The notes under the pieces: generated by a model
What the model was told of the DNA's origin: nothing
Database searches by the model: none
The model's input: only the letters and a program-made list of their open reading frames with translations
DNA from: Phycisphaerae bacterium
GTDB lineage: Bacteria > Planctomycetota > Phycisphaerae > Phycisphaerales > UBA1924
Assembly (NCBI GenBank): GCA_030429705.1
Contig: JAUIES010000001.1
Coordinates: forward strand, 930,001-994,000
Direction: 5' to 3'
Length of the DNA stretch: 64,000 nucleotides
Program-made: the position numbers and the translations under genes
In this document: in pieces, positions 1-8,938 of the stretch
Position numbering within the stretch: the stretch's first letter is position 1
Layout: every line of letters starts with the position of its first letter

Positions 1-1
1 G

Positions 2-157
2 AAGTCACTTCCTGAAGACGAACGGGAAGCAGCGATTGAGCGCTTGCGCCAACGCCGACAGACCGATCGCCGAACCGATTTGGCCCCCCCTCAGCGGACC
101 AAAACCCCCCCAAGTGTGGAAGACCTCAACCTGCCCACACCCGACTCCGGGGGGTAA
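2..157 (+). CDS. C-terminal end of an unknown protein (partial)
   Basis: An open frame enters from the left edge and ends at a TAA at 155-157, giving the last 51 residues of a protein. The visible part is highly charged, beginning KSLPEDEREAAIERLRQRRQ, followed by a proline/threonine-rich tail ending in PDSGG. No family can be named from this. Codon use favours G/C in third positions, as in the neighbours, which supports real coding. The overlapping minus-strand frame looks less protein-like. What the missing N-terminal part encodes cannot be seen. Confidence 0.5.
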   Translation, partial: KSLPEDEREAAIERLRQRRQTDRRTDLAPPQRTKTPPSVEDLNLPTPDSGG

Positions 158-399
158 TACCCCCCCTTCGAGGCATCTCACGTGGACTTGAATTTCCCTT
201 TGGCATCCAGCGGACCCCCACCGATCCATCGACAGGGCTCTGCATATGCCACATTGTGGGTGTGTACAAATACCTAAAATACCATTCCTTTTCACGAAAC
301 TTGGAAGTTTCAACAAATTATCCCGTGCGGTCACCGAGACGAAACGCATGAACAGCCGACAAACCTCTATGATGGATTTGATCTCTCTCTCCTCCAGCG
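158..399. other. Intergenic stretch, no gene seen
   Basis: Together with the terminator and promoter region that follow it, this is about 350 bases without a convincing gene. Part of it (around 250-330) is more AT-rich than the surroundings and could hold a promoter or 3' UTR, but no clear -35/-10 pair was found. Confidence 0.4.
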
Positions 400-436
400 G
401 GGCGCCTTTGAACAAGGCGCCCTGCTTGTTTTTTGT
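400..436 (+). terminator. Rho-independent terminator-like hairpin
   Basis: A perfect 9-bp inverted repeat (GGGCGCCTT at 400-408, AAGGCGCCC at 414-422) with a 5-base loop is followed by TGCTTGTTTTTTG, a T-rich run. It is well formed for termination of plus-strand transcription arriving from upstream, about 80 bp before the epimerase gene. Confidence 0.7.
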
Positions 437-513
437 CCGTCACTCGCTCGTTCGGGTCATGGTCGTCTACAGTACTCACTTCTCTCTTGATTCGATCCAA
501 AGGCGGACCAGCG

Positions 514-1482
514 ATGACACAAAGAGTGCTCGTAACCGGTGCAGCAGGGTTCATCGGGTCACATGTCTGTGAAGCGTTCCTTCGGCGAGGGGCAGAAGTC
601 GTCGGGCTCGATAACTTTGACCCCTTCTATGACAGACGCTTCAAAGAGACCAATCTCGAGTCCATAGAGACGACCTCATCGAATAGCACCGGTTCGTTTC
701 AGTTCATCCATGGCGATTTCTGTGATGCCCAGACCGTTCAGCGCGCGTGCCAGCACGCCGACAGCATTATCCATCTGGGCGCCAAAGCCGGTGTCAGGCC
801 GAGTATCGAAGACCCGGTCGGGTATGTCCAGGCCAACTTGGTTGGCACCGCGTGCCTACTCCAACAGGCCCAGGCAGCGGGGGTCAAGCGAATCGTCGTG
901 GCGTCATCAAGTTCGGTCTATGGCAATACGCCGGCCACGCCCTTCTCTGAAGATGCACGCGCGACAGAACCTATTAGCCCATATGCTGCCACGAAACGAA
1001 GCACCGAATTGCTCGGGCACGCGCACTGGCATCTGACGCGCCAACCGATCGCCATGCTGCGGTTCTTCACTGTGTATGGTCCACGGCAACGACCAGATCT
1101 CGCCATCCGCCTCTTTATGGAGCGCATCGCGAACGGGCAGCCAATTCGGCTCTTCGGCGACGGGTCATCGAGCCGCGACTATACATTCATCGATGACATC
1201 GTTGCCGGTGTCATGGGTGCCCATGACTGTATCGATCAGTTCGGTTTTCGGATCTGGAATCTGGGCAGCGACCAACCGATTGCGCTCCATGACCTCGTCG
1301 AGACGATCGCGAGTACTGTCGGCAAAAAGCCAGTTATCGAACGCGCTCCGCTCCAGCCGGGCGATGTCGAACGAACTTGGGCCGATCTGACACGATCGAA
1401 ATCTGAGTTGTCGTACAACCCTTCGACTTCACTCGGCGATGGCGTGGCTGCACAGTGGGTTTGGCATCAGTCCGTCCAATAA
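514..1482 (+). CDS. NAD-dependent sugar-nucleotide epimerase (UDP-glucuronate 4-epimerase-like)
   Basis: A 322-residue extended short-chain dehydrogenase, probably interconverting UDP-glucuronate and UDP-galacturonate or a similar sugar nucleotide for surface glycans. The N-terminal Rossmann motif GAAGFIGSH is at residues 9-17. The catalytic Ser region ASSSSVYG lies near 130-137 and the YxxxK pair is Tyr157/Lys161 in SPYAATK. The FDPFYD segment after the NAD-binding strand and FTVYGPRQRPDLA near residues 185-197 are typical of the UDP-glucuronate 4-epimerase group. The ATG at 514 was chosen because the Rossmann motif follows directly and AGGCGG lies upstream; an upstream in-frame start would add 27 residues unlike the family. 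Exact substrate is inference. The polysaccharide cluster at 4.3-9.8 kb would be a natural consumer. Confidence 0.9.
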   Translation: MTQRVLVTGAAGFIGSHVCEAFLRRGAEVVGLDNFDPFYDRRFKETNLESIETTSSNSTGSFQFIHGDFCDAQTVQRACQHADSIIHLGAKAGVRPSIEDPVGYVQANLVGTACLLQQAQAAGVKRIVVASSSSVYGNTPATPFSEDARATEPISPYAATKRSTELLGHAHWHLTRQPIAMLRFFTVYGPRQRPDLAIRLFMERIANGQPIRLFGDGSSSRDYTFIDDIVAGVMGAHDCIDQFGFRIWNLGSDQPIALHDLVETIASTVGKKPVIERAPLQPGDVERTWADLTRSKSELSYNPSTSLGDGVAAQWVWHQSVQ

Positions 1483-1543
1483 ACGATTCTGATATTCGCA
1501 CCTGCATGATGCCGACTGTCTGATTGCGCGACACAGTTTGTGC

Positions 1544-1696
1544 TCAGCAAGCCAGGAACCAGGCAATATTGTGGATCCAGATGGCGATCATCAAGAGGGC
1601 CAGAACGACCTCAAAGGCCCAATCGTTCGTATGAATGTGAACGCAGTCCTTGCAACCGGCACAGTTTCACCTGATTTGCACCGTTGCGTTCTGCAT
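1544..1696 (-). other. Possible small membrane ORF with in-frame TGA (doubtful)
   Basis: On the minus strand a frame from ATG at 1696 to TGA at 1544 has 51 codons, with one internal TGA at codon 10. After that TGA comes a Cys-rich piece (NCAGCKDC) and a strongly hydrophobic helix (FEVVLALLMIAIWIHNIAWF) whose codons favour G/C in third positions. There is no good start codon downstream of the internal stop apart from an ATG inside the helix. It may be a decayed small gene, chance, or much less likely a selenocysteine codon. It is the only content noticed in the 288-bp gap between the epimerase and the hyaluronidase-like gene. Confidence 0.2.
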
Positions 1697-1770
1697 TGAG
1701 ATGATCCCCAGCGATTTGAATTGGAGAGTTCTTGGAGCATCGTTTATCTTGTTCACGAGAGGACATCAGT

Positions 1771-3246
1771 ATGAACCATCGCAACTCGAATCGAAACATC
1801 AAGGCTCTTATCGCCTGCCTCGCTGGCAGCGCAGCGTGCCTCATGCCGACATCGATTGCGCAAGCGCAGGATGTGGTCGATCATTTTCAGAACTTCGACC
1901 TCAATGGTGATGGCGTGACCAATCAAGCGGACATGCAAGCCTATCAAACGCTGGTTGATCAGCAAGACATCCGGGCCGACCTCGATCTGAACGGGAGCAT
2001 CAACGCGGCGGACATGCGGCTCGCGGAGCGCTCTGTCGCACACGGCGGCGATGCCGGCCCCTTCCAGTTCCATTGGAGTGTCCGTGAGATATGGCACCAA
2101 CCTGATCTTGGAGATGCACCGATCCTCCGCGATACTCAACTCTTTCCGCAGTTTGATTTCGGCAAGTACCCCGACGAGGGATACCAGCAGATGATGATTT
2201 CGCCCAACGGCAACATCACACGGTGGCGTCGAAACTATGACGATTGGATGGCTGCCCATCTTGAGAAGATCGAAGCCGATCTCATCGAGGCGCAGCAAAC
2301 GAACCCCGGCTTCCGATACGGTGCAATCGACTACGAAGCAGCCATGCCGGTCTGGTCGTGTATCCAGCGCTACAACTCAAGCCAGTACAGCACATGGCGT
2401 GCATTCGTGGCATCCCTACACAGAGATGAGTTTGATCAGCAGTTTCTGAACCGTGTCGGATTTACGCCCCCCGCTGGCGCGACGCAATGGCGCGATCTCG
2501 ATGCCTGGGGCCGCGTCAACCTGTGTGAAGCCTCATGGAATCACTTTGGGCAGGATTTCTACAACCGCACACTTGCCAAGTGCCGCGAGATCGCACCCGA
2601 TGTCAAATGGGGCATGTTTAACATGCCGAAGTTCGCCACCGGCATTCGTATCTGGAACGAACGCCGAGAGATTAACAATGATTTCGGCTGGCTCCTCGAA
2701 CAACTCGACTTCTACGCCCCCTCGTTCTACCGCGCTCCGTTTGTCACGACTGAGTCCGCACCGATTCAGTCACAAGATCCTCTCAAACTCATTCAATGGT
2801 ATCGTTCGAATGTTGAGGAACTGGAACGACTTCGTGACCGGTTCAACCCCGATGCAGAGATCTTCGGCTTCGTCTTCGCCCATTATCATCCTTCGACAGC
2901 AGCAGGACGCACCATGCCGGACGCAACGCTCACCGATGAAAATCTTCGAGCCGCACTCATGTACAGCCGGCTCTTTGGGACCGATGGCTTGATGATCTGG
3001 CATCCCCTCCCTCGCGTTCCCAATCCCGACAAGCCTTGGATGAACGCTGAGCAGTTGGGGCTGGAAATGAGCCAGCGCTGGTCACCGCTCATGCACGATT
3101 GGCAATCCGGTTTGGTAGACAGCGGCAGCGACGACGACAATAGCAGTCACACCGCGGACAACCTTGACGACGGGCCATCAAAAATGAATGATGGCAAGAC
3201 GATGCGGACCGCCGGCGTGTCAACAATCTCCGGTGGACGCGACTGA
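1771..3246 (+). CDS. Secreted hyaluronidase-like (GH56-like) protein with N-terminal dockerin
   Basis: A 491-residue exported protein. A basic N-terminus and hydrophobic stretch end near TSIAQAQ (residues 27-33), a likely Sec signal peptide. Next comes a classical type I dockerin pair: calcium loops DLNGDGVTNQAD (43-54) and DLDLNGSINAAD (70-81). The body looks like a TIM-barrel glycosidase. AIDYEAAMPVW, with Asp187 and Glu189, resembles the acid pair region of GH56 hyaluronidases, and later segments (WGMFNMPKF; LDFYAPSFYR; LMIWHPLP) fit barrel strands. Substrate is unknown. A tail rich in Asp/Ser (GSDDDNSSH) closes the protein. The start follows GAGAGGACATCAGT. The dockerin is N-terminal and of the classical kind, unlike the C-terminal GC-type modules at 21-38 kb. 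GH56 assignment is tentative. Confidence 0.75.
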   Translation: MNHRNSNRNIKALIACLAGSAACLMPTSIAQAQDVVDHFQNFDLNGDGVTNQADMQAYQTLVDQQDIRADLDLNGSINAADMRLAERSVAHGGDAGPFQFHWSVREIWHQPDLGDAPILRDTQLFPQFDFGKYPDEGYQQMMISPNGNITRWRRNYDDWMAAHLEKIEADLIEAQQTNPGFRYGAIDYEAAMPVWSCIQRYNSSQYSTWRAFVASLHRDEFDQQFLNRVGFTPPAGATQWRDLDAWGRVNLCEASWNHFGQDFYNRTLAKCREIAPDVKWGMFNMPKFATGIRIWNERREINNDFGWLLEQLDFYAPSFYRAPFVTTESAPIQSQDPLKLIQWYRSNVEELERLRDRFNPDAEIFGFVFAHYHPSTAAGRTMPDATLTDENLRAALMYSRLFGTDGLMIWHPLPRVPNPDKPWMNAEQLGLEMSQRWSPLMHDWQSGLVDSGSDDDNSSHTADNLDDGPSKMNDGKTMRTAGVSTISGGRD

Positions 3247-3262
3247 TCAACAGACCACCCGA

Positions 3263-4267
3263 GTGAACAAGGTGGCGACCCCACGCAAGCGATCACGCCG
3301 CACCCGGTTCATGCTGGGTGCGGCGTTGTTTTGTTGGGCCTTGCTGCCCTGGGCATCGAGGCTTCCCGGAACGCTCGGCTGGATTGCCAGTTTCTATGCG
3401 GTGATCGCTGTACCCGTCGCCATGTTCGCGCTCGTGTGCTGCGTCGGGCTGGTGCTGAAACGCTGCACGCAATGGGCTGTTGTTGTGGTCGCGATATCTG
3501 GTGTCACCATCGGAGTCCAGATCGTCAGGTCTTCATCACTGTCTCTGCCAACAGCAGATCACACAAGCACAACCGACACGGACCTGCGCGTGATGGTGCT
3601 GAACGCATCGCCAACCCTGCAAGACCTCCGTCCCTTGTTTGACGAGATCGATCGATGGAATCCGGATCTTGTCGTCTTCACCGAAGCATCTGCGCCGCTC
3701 GCGCGCGAAGCACGGCGTGGCAGCGTGTTGCCAATTCGATACCCGTTCGTCGCGGTCCAATCGCCAACGACAGATCTCAACGGCTGGATTCTCGTCCTGT
3801 CCAAGACTGAACTGTTCGATATCGATCGATCCGCAGCCGGAATGGTCGCTGCAAGGGTCGCGATCGACGAGGTGCGTTATTCAGTCGTCGGCTTCTATGC
3901 CGCGTCGCCAAGAACTTCGAAGAGATGGCACGCTGGCAACAAAGTTGTTGACACGGTTGCGACCTTCGCGCAAACCGAATTCGACCAGGGTCGCGCCGTC
4001 GTCGCGCTGGGTGATCTCAATGCGACGCGAGCGAGTGAGCGAGAACGGCGCATCAGATCGACCGACGCGTTGGGACGCGCCAAGCCTCTGCTGCGCGCTC
4101 GCGGGTCGTTTCCATCGGGTTGGCCATCACTGATCACGATTGCAATCGACGATGCCTGGCTCAGTCCTGACCTCGAAGCAACCACCTGGACGACGCTCCC
4201 GTCGATCGGGTCAGATCATCGGCTGATTCTCGTCGATCTCCGACGACGCACGCCGCACCAGAACTGA
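3263..4267 (+). CDS. Membrane-anchored endonuclease/exonuclease/phosphatase (EEP) family protein
   Basis: With the GTG start the protein has 334 residues: a basic N-terminus (KRSRRTR), about three membrane helices (roughly 16-35, 40-66, 70-90) and a C-terminal EEP fold. Family signatures are LRVMVLNAS (109-116), DLVVFTEAS with Glu141, GDLNATR (250-256) and GSDHRLILVDL (316-326), the metal and catalytic positions of the DNase I-like superfamily. Substrate could be nucleic acid, a phosphoester or a lipid; the catalytic domain would face the periplasm (inference). An in-frame ATG at 3188 would overlap the upstream gene by 59 bp; GTG at 3263 avoids overlap and puts the basic patch before the first helix. 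It ends 8 bp from the convergent O-antigen ligase gene. Confidence 0.8.
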   Translation: MNKVATPRKRSRRTRFMLGAALFCWALLPWASRLPGTLGWIASFYAVIAVPVAMFALVCCVGLVLKRCTQWAVVVVAISGVTIGVQIVRSSSLSLPTADHTSTTDTDLRVMVLNASPTLQDLRPLFDEIDRWNPDLVVFTEASAPLAREARRGSVLPIRYPFVAVQSPTTDLNGWILVLSKTELFDIDRSAAGMVAARVAIDEVRYSVVGFYAASPRTSKRWHAGNKVVDTVATFAQTEFDQGRAVVALGDLNATRASERERRIRSTDALGRAKPLLRARGSFPSGWPSLITIAIDDAWLSPDLEATTWTTLPSIGSDHRLILVDLRRRTPHQN

Positions 4268-4275
4268 AGAATCGA

Positions 4276-5607
4276 TCAGACAGCGAGTTCAGGCTCGCCA
4301 TACCCCTCCGCATACTCATACACCGGCGCTGCGTTCTTCATGCGATGGAAGTCGGGGTCGACTGAATAGTCGATCTTGTGAATCTGATCCATGAGACCCA
4401 CGCCGAATCCCATCATGAGTGCTGCGAGCGTACTCCCGGCCATGGATGCCGATTCGGCCACGCCATGAGCGAGCACCGCCACGACAAACGCACCCGCAAG
4501 ATAAGTCACGCTGAGTTTCAAGCCGCCTTCAACGAGCGCCCGGCGCCAGGCTGAGAGCCCGAGGTAGGCAAATGTGCAGATGGTCAGCATGAGCAGCGCA
4601 AACCCGATGATGCCGGTTTCAGCAAACACCTGAAAGTAAATCGAGTGCAGGTTCTGCGTCGTGGGTGTGCCTCGAGCGTTCATCCCGATGACCCAGCCGT
4701 GTCCCAAGATGGGCGCTTCCTGGATGTAGTTCATCGCGATCGCCCACGCCTTCTGCCGCGAGTCGAACGATAACTGTCCAAGTCTGGAGGTACTCTGCGT
4801 CGCAAACACCGACATGAGAATGTACAGGACGATCCCGCCAAAGCTCGCGATGGTCGCTGCCAGGAAAGGCCTCTTGAGCAGTGGGAACGCGAGTGCAAAT
4901 GAGCCGATCAAAGCCATCCCGAGACCGCCACGAGCGCCGGTGAGCATGATGAGAAACAGTGAAACCACGACCGTGGTGTACGCCATGATCTTCCAGTTTC
5001 GACGAGGATCATGCAACGCGACAAACGCTGCGATGATGGTCATGTTCGCCATCGTCTGAGCAGCCCGGTTCGTGTTCATGCCGAACGGTTCAAACCGACC
5101 GATGTGTGAGATCGAAGTCGGCACACGCAGCAACTCAACGAGCGTCACGAAAATAAAGGCAGACGACGCGAGCATGAGCACACGCATGGCTTGTCTCATG
5201 TCCTTCGCCGTCTTGATACTCATTGCCAGTGTGATTCCACTCAAGACCGTCGTCAGGTACAAGCCCTTCCAGGTCACCGCGGCTGTCACCATCGGTCCCC
5301 AGACCGCTGCAAACATGTAGAACCCGATGAACATCAACATCGTGATGCTTGCCGGGCCGTACCCATACGCTCGATACACCACAATGCCCAATCCGATGAT
5401 CAGAAGCGTGGTATAGACCCGGGCGTACTTGAGTACCTCAAAGAAGGGAACTTCCGTTGCAACCGAAAACGCTGCAAGAAACAGAAACCCACCGGTCAAT
5501 ATCGCAAGAGGGCGCACAAACAGCGCAGAAAACAACAGACCGACATGCGCCACAATGGCGATGATCACCATGATCAGGAGTTGAAATGTGTCAACTTGAT
5601 GCAACAT
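4276..5607 (-). CDS. O-antigen ligase / polymerase family membrane protein
   Basis: A 443-residue polytopic membrane protein with about ten to twelve hydrophobic helices. A longer soluble loop carries the conserved Wzy/WaaL-type region: GHGWVIGMNARG followed by LHSIYFQVFAETGIIGF, with the H-S-x-Y pattern and downstream ETGIIG typical of the O-antigen ligase family. Enzymes of this family join or polymerise lipid-linked glycans at the periplasmic face of the inner membrane. It is the last gene of a minus-strand cluster with three glycosyltransferases and a sulfotransferase, so it probably polymerises or transfers the surface polysaccharide made by them. Ligase versus polymerase cannot be decided from sequence alone. 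Confidence 0.88.
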   Translation of the reverse strand: MLHQVDTFQLLIMVIIAIVAHVGLLFSALFVRPLAILTGGFLFLAAFSVATEVPFFEVLKYARVYTTLLIIGLGIVVYRAYGYGPASITMLMFIGFYMFAAVWGPMVTAAVTWKGLYLTTVLSGITLAMSIKTAKDMRQAMRVLMLASSAFIFVTLVELLRVPTSISHIGRFEPFGMNTNRAAQTMANMTIIAAFVALHDPRRNWKIMAYTTVVVSLFLIMLTGARGGLGMALIGSFALAFPLLKRPFLAATIASFGGIVLYILMSVFATQSTSRLGQLSFDSRQKAWAIAMNYIQEAPILGHGWVIGMNARGTPTTQNLHSIYFQVFAETGIIGFALLMLTICTFAYLGLSAWRRALVEGGLKLSVTYLAGAFVVAVLAHGVAESASMAGSTLAALMMGFGVGLMDQIHKIDYSVDPDFHRMKNAAPVYEYAEGYGEPELAV

Positions 5608-5633
5608 CTGCGATCAGTGTCCTTTTTCCGGAT

Positions 5634-6506
5634 TCATGCGTATCCACCTTCACACTTATTTCGGTCGCCAGCAGAGTCAAGTTCGCCAAAGCAAGGCAGA
5701 TTCCGCAGGATTCGCTGATCTGATGCGACCTGTTCTCGGATCAATGCTTCAGTCTCCGCTGTCGGTGGTGGCGGGCGTGGTGGCGCTTTGGGGAGAACGG
5801 TCCGTGTCAGCCGTTCTTTCAGGCCCATCGGAAGCAAGGGCCGAATGTATCGACGATACACCGGATTGTGGCCGACCAACCGCCAAGGCCCGCGCATGAC
5901 CTGTTTCCCTTCCCCCTTGTTGAACACCTTGCCATCATCGATCAGATCAGGACGCGCCTCGATGCCTAAAAACTCACATACAGCCGAACTCATCGTTCGT
6001 CGATCTGACACATAGTCTTCAAAACGCACGATGCGAACACGCGCTTCGCCGAGCGCTTCGATCCAGGGCTCCACCTGCATCGCATATTTTGAATAGTTCA
6101 CCAACGCAGGATACTGCTCGACCGCCTCGTCAACCGAAGGCGGCATATTGCCACGAGTGTACTCGTGGTAGTGATGGCTGGCTGCCCGCTTGACAGGATC
6201 ACGCACAAGATAAATCACACGCAACTCAGGCCCGCAAACTTTCAAAGCCCGTGCAGCCATCCCATCGAAATCAGGACGCTTGGAGTATGCCGTCGAAGCC
6301 TCGGCGCACAACTGCTCGGATCGGGCTTTATCAAAAAGAGCGGCATACCTGGCTTGACCCGCTTCGGTCAGGACTTCGTCATGACACAGTGACTCTGGCT
6401 CTTTGTCGATCGGCAAGAACACCCGCGGATTGGTCATCAGATCGCGGAACAGCGTCGTGCTGCCACACTTCATGCCGCCGATGATGAGGAAATCCGGGAA
6501 CCGCAT
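5634..6506 (-). CDS. Sulfotransferase domain protein (PAPS-dependent)
   Basis: A 290-residue sulfotransferase. The 5'-phosphosulfate loop is at the N-terminus (IIGGMKCGSTTLFRDL, residues 8-23, Lys13). The 3'-phosphate site is VIYLVRDPVKRAASHHYHEY, with Arg102 and Ser110. PAPS is the usual donor, and the likely acceptor is a sugar of the polysaccharide made by neighbouring glycosyltransferases (inference from context). Its ATG overlaps the stop of the upstream glycosyltransferase by one base (TGATG), which suggests translational coupling. Sulfated surface glycans fit a marine planctomycete; a sulfatase lies at 17.7 kb. Confidence 0.9.
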   Translation of the reverse strand: MRFPDFLIIGGMKCGSTTLFRDLMTNPRVFLPIDKEPESLCHDEVLTEAGQARYAALFDKARSEQLCAEASTAYSKRPDFDGMAARALKVCGPELRVIYLVRDPVKRAASHHYHEYTRGNMPPSVDEAVEQYPALVNYSKYAMQVEPWIEALGEARVRIVRFEDYVSDRRTMSSAVCEFLGIEARPDLIDDGKVFNKGEGKQVMRGPWRLVGHNPVYRRYIRPLLPMGLKERLTRTVLPKAPPRPPPPTAETEALIREQVASDQRILRNLPCFGELDSAGDRNKCEGGYA

Positions 6507-7744
6507 CAGTCGGTTGCTCCCCAGGTCCGTGTCGCGTCGCGCGGACCACCCGTCGAAGTCGCTGGTGGCGGCGCGATATCGAGACCGGCATTGATCAAGG
6601 CTTTGCGATACCCGTCGACAGGATCTGTTGTGATCCCCCAGTCTTTGAGCACATCATCACTACCAGCCTTGAGCCGATCGATTGTGTCAGCATCCGTCGC
6701 GCGGCGCAAGGCATCGGTGAGCGCGTCAAGGTCACCGGTCTTGTAGCAATAGCCGTTCTGGTCGTTGCGCACCAACTCAACCGCCGCCCCCACCACATCA
6801 CTCGACACCATCGCAAGCCCGCATGCTGCCGCCTCATTGATCACCAACGCCCATGGCTCATAGGTGCTCGGCAAGCACAAGACATCGCACGCTTTGTAGA
6901 TCGCCGTGACACGCCGTTGTTCGTCAATAAACCCTGTCCAGATGATCCGATCCTGCAGATGCGCTGGCACGCGTGCTTTCAATTCGTCTTCGAGAACGCC
7001 CGACCCGACAATGACCACATCCCATTCGGGGCGCTCTTCCGCGATACGCGCAAATGCATCGATCAACATGTCGACGCGCTTCACATTGACCAATCGACCG
7101 GTGAACACAATTCGGCGACGACCCGCTGCCAATCCGTGCGCTCGTTTCTCAGACTCGACCTCATCTGTTCCGACAGAACGGATCTCGTCGTAGTCGGGCT
7201 CCTGCGGCACATAAAAGGTCGCATTCGCCTTTGACCCATATCGACGGAAGTACTGATCACCAAACTGGGCACAACACAAGATGCCCGTCGCCCTGTCGAT
7301 CACCCGTCGCAACACAATGGTTTTGAACACGCGCGCCATCCCGGTTGCCAGATCGCCGTGCACATTGCTGTCGCCGAAGACATAGTGGGGAATGCGGTTC
7401 TTGTGCAGGTAACGCAATATGCGAATGCGCGCCGCATCAGCAAAGCCAATGACCGACACGACATCGGGTTTCTCTCGTTTTAACCACTCAATGATTCGGC
7501 CGCCGCGCTTCCATTCTTTGATGAATCGCTTCGGGCTGCTGCGACCTTTCGCGTACTCGCCGGCTCCAAAAATCTGATGATTGATCGCGGGATCGAAGTC
7601 AAGTTTCCACGGAAACACATTGTACTCGTGCGTAAAAATGCTGTGCAGTTCCACCTCGGCGATCTCGTGCGCCAGCCGCTTGTGCTGATGCAGACGATAC
7701 GGACTCGGCGCATTGGCGATGATCGCCAGTTTTGGCTTACTCAC
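6506..7744 (-). CDS. Glycosyltransferase family 4
   Basis: A 412-residue GT-B enzyme of the GT4 type. The N-terminal half begins KPKLAIIANAPSPYRLH, a Rossmann strand and glycine/serine turn. The C-terminal half carries VFTGRLVNVKRVDMLI, which starts the nucleotide-sugar domain, and then LCLPSTYEPWALVINEAAACG, where the E-x7-E-like motif retains the donor. It probably adds a hexose during cytoplasmic assembly of the surface glycan. GTG at 7744 was chosen: it overlaps the upstream stop as GTGA and has a G-rich Shine-Dalgarno-like run before it. An ATG at 7759 would add five residues. It is co-directional and overlapping with the neighbouring GT4 gene and the sulfotransferase. Confidence 0.88.
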   Translation of the reverse strand: MSKPKLAIIANAPSPYRLHQHKRLAHEIAEVELHSIFTHEYNVFPWKLDFDPAINHQIFGAGEYAKGRSSPKRFIKEWKRGGRIIEWLKREKPDVVSVIGFADAARIRILRYLHKNRIPHYVFGDSNVHGDLATGMARVFKTIVLRRVIDRATGILCCAQFGDQYFRRYGSKANATFYVPQEPDYDEIRSVGTDEVESEKRAHGLAAGRRRIVFTGRLVNVKRVDMLIDAFARIAEERPEWDVVIVGSGVLEDELKARVPAHLQDRIIWTGFIDEQRRVTAIYKACDVLCLPSTYEPWALVINEAAACGLAMVSSDVVGAAVELVRNDQNGYCYKTGDLDALTDALRRATDADTIDRLKAGSDDVLKDWGITTDPVDGYRKALINAGLDIAPPPATSTGGPRDATRTWGATD

Positions 7745-8919
7745 GATGCCCCCCCGCACGCCTGGCTGTACATGTCTTCAAATCGAGATGCGATCGCATC
7801 GGGGTCAAGATAGTCAAGCACCCACGCCCGGCCCGAGTCACCCATCGCCTCTCGCCGGTCTGCATCGCCGAGCAGCGACTCGATCGCATCAGCAAAGGCA
7901 GACGGCGTTTGATCCACAATCACAGCCCCACCCGAGCCTTCAAGTTCTGGCCAGATATCGACACCCTTGGTCGTGACCACCGGTGTCCGGCACGCCATCG
8001 ATTCCGGGAACACAAACCCGAAGTTCTCCTGACTCGTCGGCAGTGCAAACACATCCGCCCGCTCATAGAGCGAAACTTTGGATTCGCCTGTCACAAGCCC
8101 CACCAGCCTCACTTCGTCGGTCAGGTCAATTTGTTTGATCAGTTGCTTCATCTCACGCACATACGGTTCGTCACCGGTACCAGCGATCAACATGCGGCAC
8201 GCGCAGCCGCGTTGCTTCAGTTCTTCCGCCGAACGAACAAGAACATCCACACCTTTCTTCATGTGGATGCGGCTGAGAAAGAGCACAACCGGTTTATCCG
8301 GATCGATATCACCCGTTCCAGTAGATCCAAACGCCGCCTCCGCGATCGCAGGGCCTGGCAGCGTCTTGTACGGCTCAAGATCAAAAATCAACGGCACGAC
8401 AATCCCGGTCCCGCGCGGATACCACTTGCGCGACTGCTCCAACTCCGCGCCGGCTGTGCAGTGCACCAACGCCGCCTTTTCCAGCGTGCGGCGACCACCA
8501 AGCGCGAGATACACACGCTTTTTCGGCATCTTCTGCGCCATGCACCAGTCATCGAGCATGCCATGCACGCTGAGTACATATGGAGTGCCGTGCTGTTGCG
8601 CCATGCGCGCCAGTTGATTGTTCGCTGTCGTCCAGCAGGCGTGCAAGTGAACAACATCGCTCGCGCGCACAAGATCGTTCATCGATTCGAGTTGTGATCT
8701 GGAAAAGAGCCCGAGCGGTCGAGCGGGAAAATCAATCAACCGCACGAGCGGGACACCGTCGCCGCCCGACTTCCAGGCATCTGGAACATCAGTGTCGTCG
8801 CAGGTGAGCACGGTCACCTCGTGCCCGCGCGATGCGAGCAGTTGACACATATCAAGCACGGCGCGCACGACACCACCATCAGCGAGATTGAATCGTGTCA
8901 GGAAGTGCAGGATGCGCAT
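7741..8919 (-). CDS. Glycosyltransferase family 4
   Basis: A 392-residue GT-B glycosyltransferase. The start MRILHFLTRFNLADGG and GGVVRAVLDMCQLLASRGHEV show the acceptor-side Rossmann domain. VLFLSRIHMKKGVDVLV opens the donor domain and FALPTSQENFGFVFPESMA provides the E-x7-E motif of GT4. Donor and acceptor are not determinable. It ends in a 4-base overlap with the next GT4 gene and is separated by 19 bases from the GT2 gene, so the three glycosyltransferases, sulfotransferase and O-antigen ligase form one likely operon. Confidence 0.9.
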   Translation of the reverse strand: MRILHFLTRFNLADGGVVRAVLDMCQLLASRGHEVTVLTCDDTDVPDAWKSGGDGVPLVRLIDFPARPLGLFSRSQLESMNDLVRASDVVHLHACWTTANNQLARMAQQHGTPYVLSVHGMLDDWCMAQKMPKKRVYLALGGRRTLEKAALVHCTAGAELEQSRKWYPRGTGIVVPLIFDLEPYKTLPGPAIAEAAFGSTGTGDIDPDKPVVLFLSRIHMKKGVDVLVRSAEELKQRGCACRMLIAGTGDEPYVREMKQLIKQIDLTDEVRLVGLVTGESKVSLYERADVFALPTSQENFGFVFPESMACRTPVVTTKGVDIWPELEGSGGAVIVDQTPSAFADAIESLLGDADRREAMGDSGRAWVLDYLDPDAIASRFEDMYSQACGGAS

Positions 8920-8938
8920 GAATGAACCAACTCTCCGG

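Noticed and set aside
5-415. 136-residue minus-strand frame at the left edge
   Set aside because: It overlaps the better plus-strand C-terminal frame and the terminator; its second half is a Gly/Pro/Cys mixture typical of antisense reading.
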